Assembly (NCBI RefSeq): GCF_029892485.1
Contig: NZ_JARXVG010000018.1
Coordinates: forward strand, 1-64,000
DNA from: Variovorax boronicumulans
Lineage (GTDB): Bacteria > Pseudomonadota > Gammaproteobacteria > Burkholderiales > Burkholderiaceae_C
Direction: 5' to 3'
Length of the DNA: 64,000 nt
Position 1 is the first letter of the stretch, and the number at the start of each line of letters is the position of its first letter. A program made the translations under genes and the position numbers. The notes under the pieces are model-generated. The model was given only the letters and a program-made list of their open reading frames with translations. It had not been told where the DNA came from and searched no databases. Positions 51,841 through 61,347 of this stretch are shown here, piece after piece.

Positions 51841-52956
51841 ATGAGCACCACCAATTTCCTCATCCGCAAAGACCAGCTCGCCACCACCCGCCTGCACACC
51901 GCCACCGACCAGCCATTGGCCGATGGCCAGGTGCGCGTGCGCATCGACAGCTTTGCGCTCACCTCCAACAACATCACCTACGCCGCTTTCGGCGACGCGA
52001 TGAGCTACTGGCAGTTCTTTCCCTCCGAGGAAGAGGGCTGGGGCAGCATTCCTGTGTGGGGTTTCGCGAGCGTGGTGCAGTCGCTGCATCCGGGCGTGGC
52101 GGTGGGCGAACGGCTCTACGGCTACTGGCCGATGGCATCGAGCGCGGTGCTCAGCCCCGACCGTCTCTCGCCCGGGCGCTTCACCGACGCGGCAGCGCAC
52201 CGCGCCGAGTTGCCGGCGGTCTACAACCAGTACTTCCGCTGCAATGCCGACCCGCTCTACACCACCGACACCGAAGACCTGCAGGCGCTGCTGCGCCCGC
52301 TGTTCATCACCTCGTGGTTGATCGACGACTTCATGGCCGACAACGACTTCTTCGGCGCCACCACCATGCTGCTGTCGAGCGCATCGAGCAAGACGGCCTA
52401 TGGCACGGCGTTCCAGCTGCATCAACGCTTGGGGCTAGAGGTGATCGGCCTCACCTCGCCCGGCAACGTGGCCTTCTGCGAAAGCCTGGGCTGCTACCAC
52501 CGCGTGGTGACCTACGACGCGTTGGACAGCATCGCGGCCGATACGCCGGCTGTGTATGTCGACTTCGCCGGCAACGCCGGGCTGCGCAACGCCATCCACA
52601 CGCGCTTCGCGGACCTCAGGTACAGCTGCTCGATCGGCGGCACGCACGTGGAGCAGCTCGCCTCCAAGGGCGCGGGCAAGGACCTGCCGGGCCCCCGCGC
52701 CACGCTGTTCTTCGCACCCGCGCAGATCAAGAAGCGCACCGCCGAATGGGGCGCGGAAGAATTCGGCCGGCGCATGGTGGCTGCCTGGCGCAACTTCCTC
52801 GCCAAGGTGACCGACCCCAGCAACCCCTGGCTGCACGCCGAGCAGCACCGCGGCGGCGAGGCGGTGCAGGCCGCCTACGCGCAGGTGCTGGCCGGCAAGG
52901 GCGACCCGCGCACCGGGCATATCCTTTCGCTTTACAAACAACCCGGCGCTTTGTAA
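51841..52956 (+). CDS. DUF2855 family protein
   Basis: The 371-residue protein resembles medium-chain dehydrogenase/reductase proteins without a clear zinc site. It has LTSNNITYAAFGDAMSYWQF, then WGFASVVQS and a central LLSSASSKTAYGTAFQ, where the nucleotide-binding strand would be. These are features of the DUF2855 family. No function is assigned to that family; an NAD(P)-linked reductase role is a guess from fold. The ATG at 51841 is preferred to one at 51826. Confidence 0.85.
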   Translation: MSTTNFLIRKDQLATTRLHTATDQPLADGQVRVRIDSFALTSNNITYAAFGDAMSYWQFFPSEEEGWGSIPVWGFASVVQSLHPGVAVGERLYGYWPMASSAVLSPDRLSPGRFTDAAAHRAELPAVYNQYFRCNADPLYTTDTEDLQALLRPLFITSWLIDDFMADNDFFGATTMLLSSASSKTAYGTAFQLHQRLGLEVIGLTSPGNVAFCESLGCYHRVVTYDALDSIAADTPAVYVDFAGNAGLRNAIHTRFADLRYSCSIGGTHVEQLASKGAGKDLPGPRATLFFAPAQIKKRTAEWGAEEFGRRMVAAWRNFLAKVTDPSNPWLHAEQHRGGEAVQAAYAQVLAGKGDPRTGHILSLYKQPGAL

Positions 52957-52990
52957 TGGTGGCCGGAGCGGGGGTAGCGACAATCGCTGC

Positions 52991-54025
52991 ATGACCCCTT
53001 CCCCCGCGGCGCCCGCCAACACCCATCCCTATGAGAGCCTCACGCCCGACGTGGTGCTCGACGCGCTCGCGACGCTCGGCCTGCACGGCGACGGCCGGCT
53101 CACCGGCCTGAACTCCTATGAAAACCGGGTCTACCAGGTGTTCCTGGAGGACCGCAGCGCCGTGGTGGTGAAGTTCTACCGCCCCGGACGCTGGAGCGAA
53201 GCCGAAATCCTCGAAGAGCACGGCTTCTCGCTCGAACTGGCCGCTGCCGAAGTGCCCGCGGTGCCGCCACTGGTATTCGACGGCAAGACACTGCATCACC
53301 ACGCGGGCTTCGCCTTCAGCGTGAGCCCGTACCGCGGCGGCCGCGCGCCCGAACTCGACAACTTCGAGGTGCTCGAATGGGTGGGCCGCTTTCTGGCACG
53401 CATTCACACCGTGGGCAGCGCCAAGCCCTTCGAGGCCCGCCCCGCGCTCGACCTGCAGACCTTCGGACTCGACTCGCGCGACTGGTTGCTGGAGAACGAC
53501 AAGATTCCGCTCGACATGCAACGCGAATGGGAAAAGACCTGCAACGAGGCGCTGGACATGGTCCGCGCGACCGCCCTCGCGCTGCAGCCGCCGGCCTCCG
53601 ATTTCAAGCCACGCAAGCTGCGCCTGCACGGCGACGTGCACCCCGGCAACATCCTGTGGACGCCGACCGATCGCCCCAACGGCGGCCCGCACTTCGTCGA
53701 CCTGGACGACGCGCGCACCGGCTTTGCCGTTCAAGACCTCTGGATGCTGCTCTCGGGCGACCGCGCCCAGCGCACCTCGCAGCTGTCGGGCCTGCTCGAC
53801 GGCTACGAGCAATTCCGCGAATTCGACCGCCGCGAACTCTCGCTGATCGAGCCGCTGCGCACGCTGCGGCTCATTCATTACAGCGCCTGGCTCGCACGCC
53901 GCTGGGAAGACCCGATCTTCCCGATCAACTTCCCGTGGTTCGGCTCCAGCGACTACTGGAAGGGGCAGATCCTCGTGCTGGAAGACCAGTGCGAACAGAT
54001 GGCGGAAGAGCCGCTCTACGCCTGA
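52991..54025 (+). CDS. srkA: Stress response serine/threonine protein kinase SrkA
   Basis: The 344-residue kinase of the YihE/RdoA type (aminoglycoside-phosphotransferase fold) has LTGLNSYENRVYQV in the nucleotide-binding lobe, the catalytic loop HGDVHPGN (213-220) and the metal-binding DLDD (237-240). The C-terminus has the conserved RWEDPIFPINFPWFG. In E. coli SrkA protects against stress-induced programmed death. It is convergent with and overlaps the LysR gene by 10 bases. It follows the DUF2855 gene by 34 bases. Confidence 0.93.
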   Translation: MTPSPAAPANTHPYESLTPDVVLDALATLGLHGDGRLTGLNSYENRVYQVFLEDRSAVVVKFYRPGRWSEAEILEEHGFSLELAAAEVPAVPPLVFDGKTLHHHAGFAFSVSPYRGGRAPELDNFEVLEWVGRFLARIHTVGSAKPFEARPALDLQTFGLDSRDWLLENDKIPLDMQREWEKTCNEALDMVRATALALQPPASDFKPRKLRLHGDVHPGNILWTPTDRPNGGPHFVDLDDARTGFAVQDLWMLLSGDRAQRTSQLSGLLDGYEQFREFDRRELSLIEPLRTLRLIHYSAWLARRWEDPIFPINFPWFGSSDYWKGQILVLEDQCEQMAEEPLYA

Positions 54026-54903
54026 GCCGCGGTTTCCGCGACGCCCTGCAGCAACCGCTCGACCAGCACGTTGGGCGGGCCGTTGCGCCACACGCCATAA
54101 GCCTCCGATTGCGCCACGGCCCTGTCGAGCGGCCGGAACACCGCGCCTCGCAGGGCCGAATTGCGCATTGCCTGCGGCACCAGCGCGACGCCCATGCCTT
54201 GCGACACGAGCGACACGACGGCCAGCCAGTGACGCACTTCATGCCGCACCTCGGGCAGGAAGCCCGCATCGGCGCAGATCGACAGGATGCGCTCGTGGTA
54301 GTCGGGTGAGGCTTCGCGCGAGAACAGCACGAAAGGCTGGTCGCGCAGGTCGGCCGGGGCCAGCACCTTCTTGCGTGCCAGCGAGTGCCCTGCGGGCAGG
54401 CAGCACACGAAGGGCTCCGACAGCAGCAGACGGTGACGCAGCTCGGGCGGCATGCGGCTCGTGTGAACGAAGCCGAGGTCGAGCCGGTCGTGCAGCAACT
54501 CGGCGATCTGCACGCCCGAGTTGAGTTCGTTCAGCGTGACGCGCACCGCCGGGTGTTTCGCCTGGAACGCACGCAACGCGGGCGGCAACCCGCGATAGAG
54601 CATCGCGCCGACGAAGCCGATGCGCAGCCGGCCCGCCGAGCCGCTCGCCACATCGCGCGCTTCCGTCGCCGCTTCTTCCGCTTGCTGCAGCAGCCGCCGT
54701 GCCGAGATGCGCAGCGCCTCGCCCGCATGCGTGAGCCGCACCTCCTTGCTGTTGCGCTCGAACAGCCGCACGCCCACCGATTCCTCAAGCTGCCGGATCG
54801 CGACCGACAGCGGCGGCTGCGAGATCGACAGGCGCCGCGCCGCGCGACCGAAGTGCAGCTCTTCGGCCAGCACGGAGAAGTAGCGCAGGTGTCGCAGTTC
54901 CAT
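54016..54903 (-). CDS. LysR-family transcriptional regulator
   Basis: The 295-residue protein begins MELRHLRYFSVLAEELHFGR with an HTH containing LSISQPPLSVAIRQLEESVG, the CatR/BenM-like subgroup. It is divergent from the acyl-CoA dehydrogenase gene with 91 bases between starts that hold a perfect inverted repeat, so it is the likely regulator of the acyl-CoA dehydrogenase, Bug receptor and CoA transferase genes. Its 3' end overlaps srkA by 10 bases in convergent orientation. Confidence 0.93.
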   Translation of the reverse strand: MELRHLRYFSVLAEELHFGRAARRLSISQPPLSVAIRQLEESVGVRLFERNSKEVRLTHAGEALRISARRLLQQAEEAATEARDVASGSAGRLRIGFVGAMLYRGLPPALRAFQAKHPAVRVTLNELNSGVQIAELLHDRLDLGFVHTSRMPPELRHRLLLSEPFVCCLPAGHSLARKKVLAPADLRDQPFVLFSREASPDYHERILSICADAGFLPEVRHEVRHWLAVVSLVSQGMGVALVPQAMRNSALRGAVFRPLDRAVAQSEAYGVWRNGPPNVLVERLLQGVAETAAQA

Positions 54904-54913
54904 GAATAGGCAA

Positions 54914-54939
54914 ATCGAATCGAACAAGACCAATTCGAT
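54914..54939. promoter_or_regulatory. Inverted repeat between LysR and acyl-CoA dehydrogenase genes
   Basis: ATCGAAT (54914-54920) and ATTCGAT (54933-54939) are perfect 7-base arms 12 bases apart, a spacing that fits a LysR-type recognition site. It is 10 bases from the LysR ATG and 55 bases before the acyl-CoA dehydrogenase ATG. Confidence 0.55.
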
Positions 54940-54994
54940 ATTAGACACGGATCGTCGCGGCTTCAACAATGCGACGAACCAGGAGACAAGACAC

Positions 54995-56716
54995 ATGTCC
55001 GAGACCGCCGCTCACGCCGCGCCGCCAGCCGCGCACGCCCATCCCATTCCCGACCGTCACGGCCAGAACCTGTTCACCGTCGACAGCGAACTGCACGCCC
55101 TGCTCGCGCTCTACCTGCCCGAGGACCTGCGCGCCCACATGCAGCCGCACTTCGAGCGCCTGGGCGACCTCGCGGGAGGCCTGCTCGATGAACTCGCAGG
55201 CACCGCCGACCGCAACCCGCCCACGCTGAAGCAGCGGACGCGCACAGGCCTGGACGATCAGACGATCGTCAAGCACCCGGCCTACGTGGAGATGGAGCGC
55301 CTCGCGCTCAGCGAATTCGGCCTCGCCGCGATCTCGCACCGCGAGGAGACATTGGGCTGGAAGGGCAAGATGCCGCCACTGGTCAAGTACGTGCTGACCT
55401 ACCTCTTCGTACAGGCCGAATTCGGCCTGTGCTGCCCGGTCTCGATGACCGATTCGCTCACGCGCACGCTCAAGAAATTCGGCAGCCCCGAGCTGGTCGC
55501 GCGCTTCCTGCCGCGCCTGACCTCGCTTGATTTCGACGAGCTCGCGCAAGGCGCGATGTTCATGACCGAGCAGGCCGCGGGCTCCGACATCGCGGCCACC
55601 GCGACGATGGCGCGGCGCGAAGGCGACGGCAGCTGGCGCATCACCGGCGACAAGTGGTTCTGCTCCAACCCCGATGCCGACTTTGCGATGGTGCTCGCGC
55701 GCGCAGAAGACGGCGCAGCGGGAATGAAGGGCGTGTCGCTGTTCCTGCTGCCGCGCCGGCTCGAAGACGGCAGCCTCAACCACTACCGGATCATCCGCCT
55801 GAAGGACAAGCTGGGCACGCGCTCGATGGCCAGCGGCGAGATCCGGCTCGAAGGCGCGGTCGCGTACTTGGTGGGCGAAGAAGGCCGCGGCTTCGTGCAG
55901 ATGGCCGACATGGTGAACAACTCGCGCCTGTCGAACGGCGTGCGCGCCGCGGGCCTCATGCGCCGCGCGGTGGCCGAGGCCGAATACATCGCGGCCGAGC
56001 GTCGCGCCTTCGGCCGCACGCTAGCCCAGATGCCGCTGATGCAGCGCCAACTCGACAAGCTGCGCGTTCCGGCCGAGCAAGCGCGCACGATGGTGTGCCA
56101 GACCGCGCTCGCGCTCGCGCGCTCCGACGCCGCAGAGCCCGATGCCTATGCGCTGCTGCGCATCCTCACGCCGCTCATCAAGTTCCGCGCCTGCCGCGAT
56201 GCGCGCAAGGTGACGGGCGATGCGATGGAGGTGCGCGGAGGTTGTGGCTACATCGAGGAGTGGAGCGATCCGCGCCTCGTGCGCGATGCGCATCTGGGCT
56301 CGATCTGGGAAGGCACCAGCAACATCGTGGCGCTGGATGTGATCCGCGCGGTGAAGCGCGAAGGCTCGCTGCCGGTGCTGCGCGCGCACTGCGAAAAGCT
56401 GCTGGACGATGCGACGCTCGCGCCTGCTTTCGCCAAGGCCTTGCGCGATGCGCTGGCACGCGCCGCAGCGCTGGCCGAGACCGCGGCACGCGAAGGCGGC
56501 GACGTGCTCGCGCGCCAGGCCGCCTCGGCGCTCTACCACTGCACGAGCAGCATCGCGATGGCCTGGGAGGCCTCTCGCTGCGGTTCATCCGCGCGCCTGC
56601 GCTGGGCGCAACTGGTGCTGCTGCACCGCGTGTTGCCGCGCGACCCGCTTGCGCCCGATGCGATGCCCGCGGACTGGAACACCACCGCGACGCGCGCCGC
56701 GGAAATCACTGCCTGA
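54995..56716 (+). CDS. Acyl-CoA dehydrogenase family protein (AidB-like size)
   Basis: The 573-residue flavoprotein has FAD/substrate segments FMTEQAAGSDIAATATM and GDKWFCSNPDADF, and the catalytic Glu in IWEGTSNIVALDV. It has an N-terminal extension and a C-terminal helical extension, which place it among the larger, AidB-like acyl-CoA dehydrogenases. It probably oxidises an acyl-CoA made by the CoA transferase downstream. AGGAG lies 9 bases before the ATG at 54995. First gene of a three-gene operon. Confidence 0.92.
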   Translation: MSETAAHAAPPAAHAHPIPDRHGQNLFTVDSELHALLALYLPEDLRAHMQPHFERLGDLAGGLLDELAGTADRNPPTLKQRTRTGLDDQTIVKHPAYVEMERLALSEFGLAAISHREETLGWKGKMPPLVKYVLTYLFVQAEFGLCCPVSMTDSLTRTLKKFGSPELVARFLPRLTSLDFDELAQGAMFMTEQAAGSDIAATATMARREGDGSWRITGDKWFCSNPDADFAMVLARAEDGAAGMKGVSLFLLPRRLEDGSLNHYRIIRLKDKLGTRSMASGEIRLEGAVAYLVGEEGRGFVQMADMVNNSRLSNGVRAAGLMRRAVAEAEYIAAERRAFGRTLAQMPLMQRQLDKLRVPAEQARTMVCQTALALARSDAAEPDAYALLRILTPLIKFRACRDARKVTGDAMEVRGGCGYIEEWSDPRLVRDAHLGSIWEGTSNIVALDVIRAVKREGSLPVLRAHCEKLLDDATLAPAFAKALRDALARAAALAETAAREGGDVLARQAASALYHCTSSIAMAWEASRCGSSARLRWAQLVLLHRVLPRDPLAPDAMPADWNTTATRAAEITA

Positions 56717-56741
56717 TTCATAGAAAAACGGAGACATCCTC

Positions 56742-57728
56742 TTGCGACACCTCACCCATCTCTTCGCCGCAGTCACCGCCTGCGCCGCATTGCTGAGCGC
56801 AGCACCCGCTGCGCAAGCCCAAGGCCCCTTCCCTTCCAAGCCCTTGACGCTGGTCGTGCCCTTCCCACCGGGTGGCCCGACCGACGCGATGGCGCGCACG
56901 CTCGCTGCCGAGATGAAAGACCGCCTCGGCCAGCCCATGATCGTGGAGAACCGCGCGGGCGCCGGCGGCAACATCGGCGCGGAATACGTGGCGCGCGCCG
57001 AGGCCGATGGCCACACGCTGCTGTTCGGCACCTCGGGCCCGCTCGCCATCAATGCGAGCCTCTACCGCAAGATCAACTACGACCCGGTGAAGAGCTACGC
57101 GCCGGTGATCCAGGTCGGCTACCTGCCGAACATCCTGGTGGTGAACCCCGCACTGCCGGTGAAGACCGTGCCCGAACTCGTCGCCTACGCCAAGGCCAAC
57201 CCCGGCAAGTTGAGCTATGCGTCGTCGGGCAATGGCGCCTCGTCGCACCTGGCGGGCGTGCTGTTCAACTCGGTGGCCGGTACGGACCTGCAGCACATCC
57301 CCTACAAGGGCACGGGCCCGGCGCTCAACGACCTGCTCGGCAACCAGGTCAGCATGACCTTCACCGACATCCTCACCGCGCTGCCCTACGTCAAGGCCGG
57401 CAAGCTGCGCGCGCTGGGCGTGGCGACGGTTGCGCGCTCGCAGGCACTGCCCGAGGTGCCTACGATTTCGGAGCAGGGCTACAAGGGCTATGACGTGAGC
57501 GTGTTCTTCGGCATCGTCGCGCCGGCCGGCACGCCCGCGGAACGCGTCGCCAAGCTCAACCATGCATTCGCGGAAGTGCTGAACTCGCCCAAGGTCAAGC
57601 AGATGTTCGCCGCCCAAGGGCTGGAAGCCTCGGCCGATACCTCGCCGCAGAAGCTCGGCCAGTTCATCGTGAGCGAATCGGCCAAGTGGAAGGACGTCGT
57701 GAAGAAGTCCGGCGCGCAGCTCGATTGA
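56742..57728 (+). CDS. Bug-family (TctC-type) substrate-binding protein
   Basis: The 328-residue periplasmic receptor has a Sec signal peptide (MRHLTHLFAAVTACAALLSA, then APAAQAQ) and the Bug motifs LTLVVPFPPGGPTDAMARTL, ENRAGAGGNIGAEYVARA and HIPYKGTGPALNDLL. The start is TTG at 56742 with GGAG 8 bases upstream; no ATG fits the signal peptide. It lies between the acyl-CoA dehydrogenase and CoA transferase genes, so its ligand is probably the acid that the pathway degrades. No TctA/TctB genes are nearby. Confidence 0.92.
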   Translation: MRHLTHLFAAVTACAALLSAAPAAQAQGPFPSKPLTLVVPFPPGGPTDAMARTLAAEMKDRLGQPMIVENRAGAGGNIGAEYVARAEADGHTLLFGTSGPLAINASLYRKINYDPVKSYAPVIQVGYLPNILVVNPALPVKTVPELVAYAKANPGKLSYASSGNGASSHLAGVLFNSVAGTDLQHIPYKGTGPALNDLLGNQVSMTFTDILTALPYVKAGKLRALGVATVARSQALPEVPTISEQGYKGYDVSVFFGIVAPAGTPAERVAKLNHAFAEVLNSPKVKQMFAAQGLEASADTSPQKLGQFIVSESAKWKDVVKKSGAQLD

Positions 57729-57750
57729 TGGCCACGCACGGAGTACTCGC

Positions 57751-58893
57751 ATGACATCGACCCAAGGCGCCCTCGCGGGCATCCGCGTTCTCGACATCTC
57801 GCGCATCCTCGGCGGCCCGTACTGCGGCCAGATCCTCGGCGACCACGGTGCCGACGTGCTCAAGGTCGAGCCGCCGCAGGGCGACGACACGCGCACCTGG
57901 GGCCCGCCGTTCAAGGAAGGCGTGGCCTCGTACTACCACGGGCTCAACCGCAACAAGCGCGTGCAGCACCTGGACTTCTCGACCGAAGAAGGCCGCGAGG
58001 CGCTGCTCGCGCTGGTGGCCGAGGCCGACGTGCTGATCGAGAACTTCAAGACCGGCACGATGGAGCGCTGGGGCATCGGCTACGAGGCGCTGTCGCAGCG
58101 CTTTCCGCGCCTGGTGTGGTGCCGCGTCTCGGGCTTCGGCGCCGACGGTCCGCTGGGCGCACTGCCCGGCTACGACGCGGCGGTACAGGCCATGACCGGC
58201 ATCATGAGCATCAACGGCGAGGCCGACGGCGGACCGCTGCGCGTGGGCCTTCCGGTGGTCGACATGGTGACGGGGCTGAACGCGGTGATCGGCGTGCTGC
58301 TCGCGCTGCAGGAACGCCAGCGCAGCGGGCGCGGGCAGTTCGTGGAAGCGGCGCTGTACGACAGCGGCCTCTCGCTGCTGCATCCACACGCAGCCAACTG
58401 GTTCATGGACGGCACGGCGCCGCGGCGCACGGGCAACGCACATTCCAACATCTACCCCTACGACGCGCTCGCCACAGGCACCGACCCCGTGTTCGTGGCG
58501 GTGGGCAACGACCGGCAGTTCGCGAGCCTGTGCCGCTGCATCGGCCTGCCCGAGCTCGCGGACGATCCGCTCTACCGCACGGCCGGCGCGCGCTCGGTGC
58601 ACCGCGACGGGCTCAAGCAGCGGCTCGAAGCGGCGATGGCGGCTTTCGACGGACGCACGCTGGTCGATCAGTTGATGGCCGCCGGTGTGCCCGCAGCGCC
58701 GGTGCTGCCGGTGGCCGATGCACTGCAGCATCCGCACACGCTGCACCGCGAGATGGTGGTGGAGATGCCCGGCGGCTACCGCGGCATCGGCGCCCCGGTC
58801 AAGCTGAGCCGTACGCCGGCGAGCTATCGCCACGCGCCGCTGACGCCAGGCGACGCGTTCCTGTCCGCTGAAGACGGTTCAGCGCAGCACTGA
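57751..58893 (+). CDS. CoA transferase, CaiB/BaiF (family III)
   Basis: The 380-residue enzyme moves CoA between acids. The family features are GIRVLDISRILGGPYCGQIL, DVLKVEPPQGDDTRTWGPPF, ENFKTGTMERWGIGYEAL and the catalytic Asp171 in GLPVVDMVTG. In its operon it would activate the imported acid for the acyl-CoA dehydrogenase. Its 3' end overlaps the UDP-glucose dehydrogenase gene by 15 bases in convergent orientation. Confidence 0.94.
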   Translation: MTSTQGALAGIRVLDISRILGGPYCGQILGDHGADVLKVEPPQGDDTRTWGPPFKEGVASYYHGLNRNKRVQHLDFSTEEGREALLALVAEADVLIENFKTGTMERWGIGYEALSQRFPRLVWCRVSGFGADGPLGALPGYDAAVQAMTGIMSINGEADGGPLRVGLPVVDMVTGLNAVIGVLLALQERQRSGRGQFVEAALYDSGLSLLHPHAANWFMDGTAPRRTGNAHSNIYPYDALATGTDPVFVAVGNDRQFASLCRCIGLPELADDPLYRTAGARSVHRDGLKQRLEAAMAAFDGRTLVDQLMAAGVPAAPVLPVADALQHPHTLHREMVVEMPGGYRGIGAPVKLSRTPASYRHAPLTPGDAFLSAEDGSAQH

Positions 58894-60219
58894 ACGCCCG
58901 CGGCCGATGCCGTAGTACGCGATGCCGGCGGCTTCGACTTCCACAGCGTCGTAGATGTTGCGGCCGTCGAAGATCGCGGGCGTCTTGAGCGTGCCTGCGA
59001 TGCGCGTGAAATCGGGGCGGCGGAACACCGGCCATTCGGTCACGAGCGCCAGCACGTCGGCGCCCTGCAGCGCACCCTCCGGCGTATCGCACCACCGCAC
59101 ATCGGAGCGCTCGCCGACGATGGCGCGCGCATTCGGCATCGCTGCCGGGTCGTGCACCTGCACGCGCGCACCGGCCGCCCACAGCCGCTCCAGCAGCACC
59201 AGGCTCGGCGCATCGCGCATGTCGTCGGTGTCGGGCTTGAAGGCCAGGCCCCAGAGGGCGATGGTCTTGTTCGCGATGTTGCCTTCGAAATGGTGCGTCA
59301 TCAGGTCGAAGAGGCGCCCCTTCTGTTCATGGTTCGCAGCCTCGACGGCCGGAAGGATGCGCAGCGCCAGCCCCTCGCGATCGGCCGCATGCCGCAGCGC
59401 CCGCACATCCTTCGCGAGGCACGAACCGCCATAGCCCGCGCCGGCCTGCAGGAAATCGGGGCCGATGCGCGGGTCCGAGCCGATGCCGCGCCGCACCATC
59501 TCGATGTCGGCGCCCGCATGTTCGGCCACGCGCGCCATCTCGTTCATGAAGCTGATGCGGGTCGCGAGCATCGCGTTGGCGGCGTACTTGGTGAGTTCGG
59601 CGGAGCGGTGGTCCATCACCAGCAGTTGCTTCGCGGGGTCTTGCATGAAAGGTTCATAGAGCCGCGTGAGCAGGTCGATCGCCTTGGTGTCGGTAGCACC
59701 GATCACTACGCGGTCGGGCTGCCGGCAATCGCGCACCGCCGAGCCTTCACGCAGGAACTCGGGGTTCACGGCCACCGCGATCCGATGTGCAGCATCGCGC
59801 TGCGAAAGCTCCGCATGCAGCACGGCCTCGACCTGCTCCGCGGTGCCCACCGGCGCGGTGGACTTGCAGACGACCACGGCATCGCGGTCGCGGTGCTGCC
59901 CGATGCTGCGGGCCACGGCCATCACATGACGCAGGTCGACATCGCCTTGTGCATCGGCCGGCGTGTTGACTACGATGAAGAGAACTTCTCCATGCTGGCT
60001 CGCCAGGCGCTCGTCCCCGGTGAACTTCAGCGTTCCCGCGGCAAGGCCCGCTTCCACCAGCGCCTCCAGCTCCGGCTCATGCAGCGGCATCCGGCCCTGC
60101 TGCAACCCTTCTATGCGGCCTGCATCGGCGTCCGCGCACAGCACCTCGTGCCCGGCCTCGGCCAGGCAGGCGGCGAAGGCCAGGCCCACATAGCCGGCAC
60201 CGAAGATGCTCACCTTCAT
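58879..60219 (-). CDS. ugd: UDP-glucose 6-dehydrogenase
   Basis: The 446-residue enzyme oxidises UDP-glucose to UDP-glucuronate for surface polysaccharides. It starts MKVSIFGAGYVGLAFAACLA (NAD motif GAGYVG). NPEFLREGSAV (152-162) and catalytic Cys267 in GAGYGGSCLAKD follow, and the C-terminal domain has FKPDTDDMRDAPSL. It is divergent from the glycosyltransferase operon with 96 bases between starts, which supports a joint role in making a glucuronate-containing glycan. Confidence 0.95.
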   Translation of the reverse strand: MKVSIFGAGYVGLAFAACLAEAGHEVLCADADAGRIEGLQQGRMPLHEPELEALVEAGLAAGTLKFTGDERLASQHGEVLFIVVNTPADAQGDVDLRHVMAVARSIGQHRDRDAVVVCKSTAPVGTAEQVEAVLHAELSQRDAAHRIAVAVNPEFLREGSAVRDCRQPDRVVIGATDTKAIDLLTRLYEPFMQDPAKQLLVMDHRSAELTKYAANAMLATRISFMNEMARVAEHAGADIEMVRRGIGSDPRIGPDFLQAGAGYGGSCLAKDVRALRHAADREGLALRILPAVEAANHEQKGRLFDLMTHHFEGNIANKTIALWGLAFKPDTDDMRDAPSLVLLERLWAAGARVQVHDPAAMPNARAIVGERSDVRWCDTPEGALQGADVLALVTEWPVFRRPDFTRIAGTLKTPAIFDGRNIYDAVEVEAAGIAYYGIGRGRSVLR

Positions 60220-60315
60220 GCGCGCGCCCCTTCCCTAAGGCACTGGCCGCAGCGGCGGTTGTGAGATAAAAGCAGGATGCAAGCCTTCAAAACAATGTCC
60301 GGACAGGAAAATTCG

Positions 60316-61347
60316 ATGATGCCCGATCAAGTTGCCGCGCGTTGCGCGCTGGTCCTGGAGACCAACAACCTGCGCGGCGGAGCGGATGCCGAAGCCGCCG
60401 CAAGCACCAGCCTGCAGCGCCTGACCGCCCTGCTGGCCAGGCAGAAGCTGCCGCTCACGGCACTGGCACAGGTGGTCATCACACACGACGGCCTGAGCCC
60501 TGCATCGTGCGAGGCCGTCGCGGCACTGGCGGGCCGCCCCGTCGATTTCGTGCGCATCGACACCACCACCGGCTACTACGACGCCAAGAACCTCGGCTTC
60601 GCGGCCACCGATGCCGCGCGCTGCGACCACGTGGTGTTCGCCGATGCCGACTGCCTGCCCGACGACGACTGGCTGCTGCAGATGCTCACGCCCTTCACGC
60701 GCGGCGCCGATGCGCCCGCGGTGGTGGCCGGCCGCACGAGCTACGCGGCCAACATCGTGGGCACCGCGCTCACGACCATCGACTTCATGTACTTCCCCAA
60801 CGCCGACCACGCGGGCGCCACGAGCAACTTCTACGCGAACAACGTGGCCTTTCGCCGCGACGTGTTCGAGCAGCACAGCTACCAGGCGCTCGATGGCGTG
60901 TACCGCGCGCACTGCCAGGTGCTGGGCATGCGCCTGAAGGCGGCCAACGTCCCCATCCACTACGCGGCCGCGGCCCACACCGAACACCGCCTGCCCGACA
61001 CGCGCGCCGAGGCGCTCAAGCTGCGCTGGATGCGCGGGCAGGACACCTATTCGCTCACGCCGCACCTCTTGCGCAGCTACGTTTCGGCACGCTGGCAGTG
61101 GCTTGCGAAGAGCGGGCCGATCGGGCCGCTGTGCGTGCTGTTCACGCGGCTGGGTTTCAGCGTGCGCGCGCTCAATCATCAAGATCTGCCTCCGCTGCGC
61201 GGCCTGCGCTGGCTCGCGGGCGTGGCGCTGATCGTGGGCTTCTCGGCCATCGACATGCTGGGCGCATTCGCACGCGGCATCGGCCTGCACACGACGGGCC
61301 GCACGAATGCGGACGCCCAGGCGCTTTCCTACCATCGCCCGACATGA
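60316..61347 (+). CDS. Family 2-type glycosyltransferase with C-terminal membrane segment
   Basis: The 343-residue protein has a GT-A fold: a start resembling family 2 strands (CALVLETNNLRGG), the DxD-like metal site FADADCLPDDDW (108-119) and a later HTEHRLPD segment followed by LRWMRGQDTY. Near the C-terminus a hydrophobic stretch (LRWLAGVALIVGFSAIDMLG) suggests membrane association. The ATG pair at 60316 and 60319 is preceded by AGGA with 8 bases spacing; ATGs at 60277 and 60295 are less well placed. Donor and acceptor unknown. It overlaps the next gene by 4 bases (ATGA). Confidence 0.85.
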   Translation: MMPDQVAARCALVLETNNLRGGADAEAAASTSLQRLTALLARQKLPLTALAQVVITHDGLSPASCEAVAALAGRPVDFVRIDTTTGYYDAKNLGFAATDAARCDHVVFADADCLPDDDWLLQMLTPFTRGADAPAVVAGRTSYAANIVGTALTTIDFMYFPNADHAGATSNFYANNVAFRRDVFEQHSYQALDGVYRAHCQVLGMRLKAANVPIHYAAAAHTEHRLPDTRAEALKLRWMRGQDTYSLTPHLLRSYVSARWQWLAKSGPIGPLCVLFTRLGFSVRALNHQDLPPLRGLRWLAGVALIVGFSAIDMLGAFARGIGLHTTGRTNADAQALSYHRPT

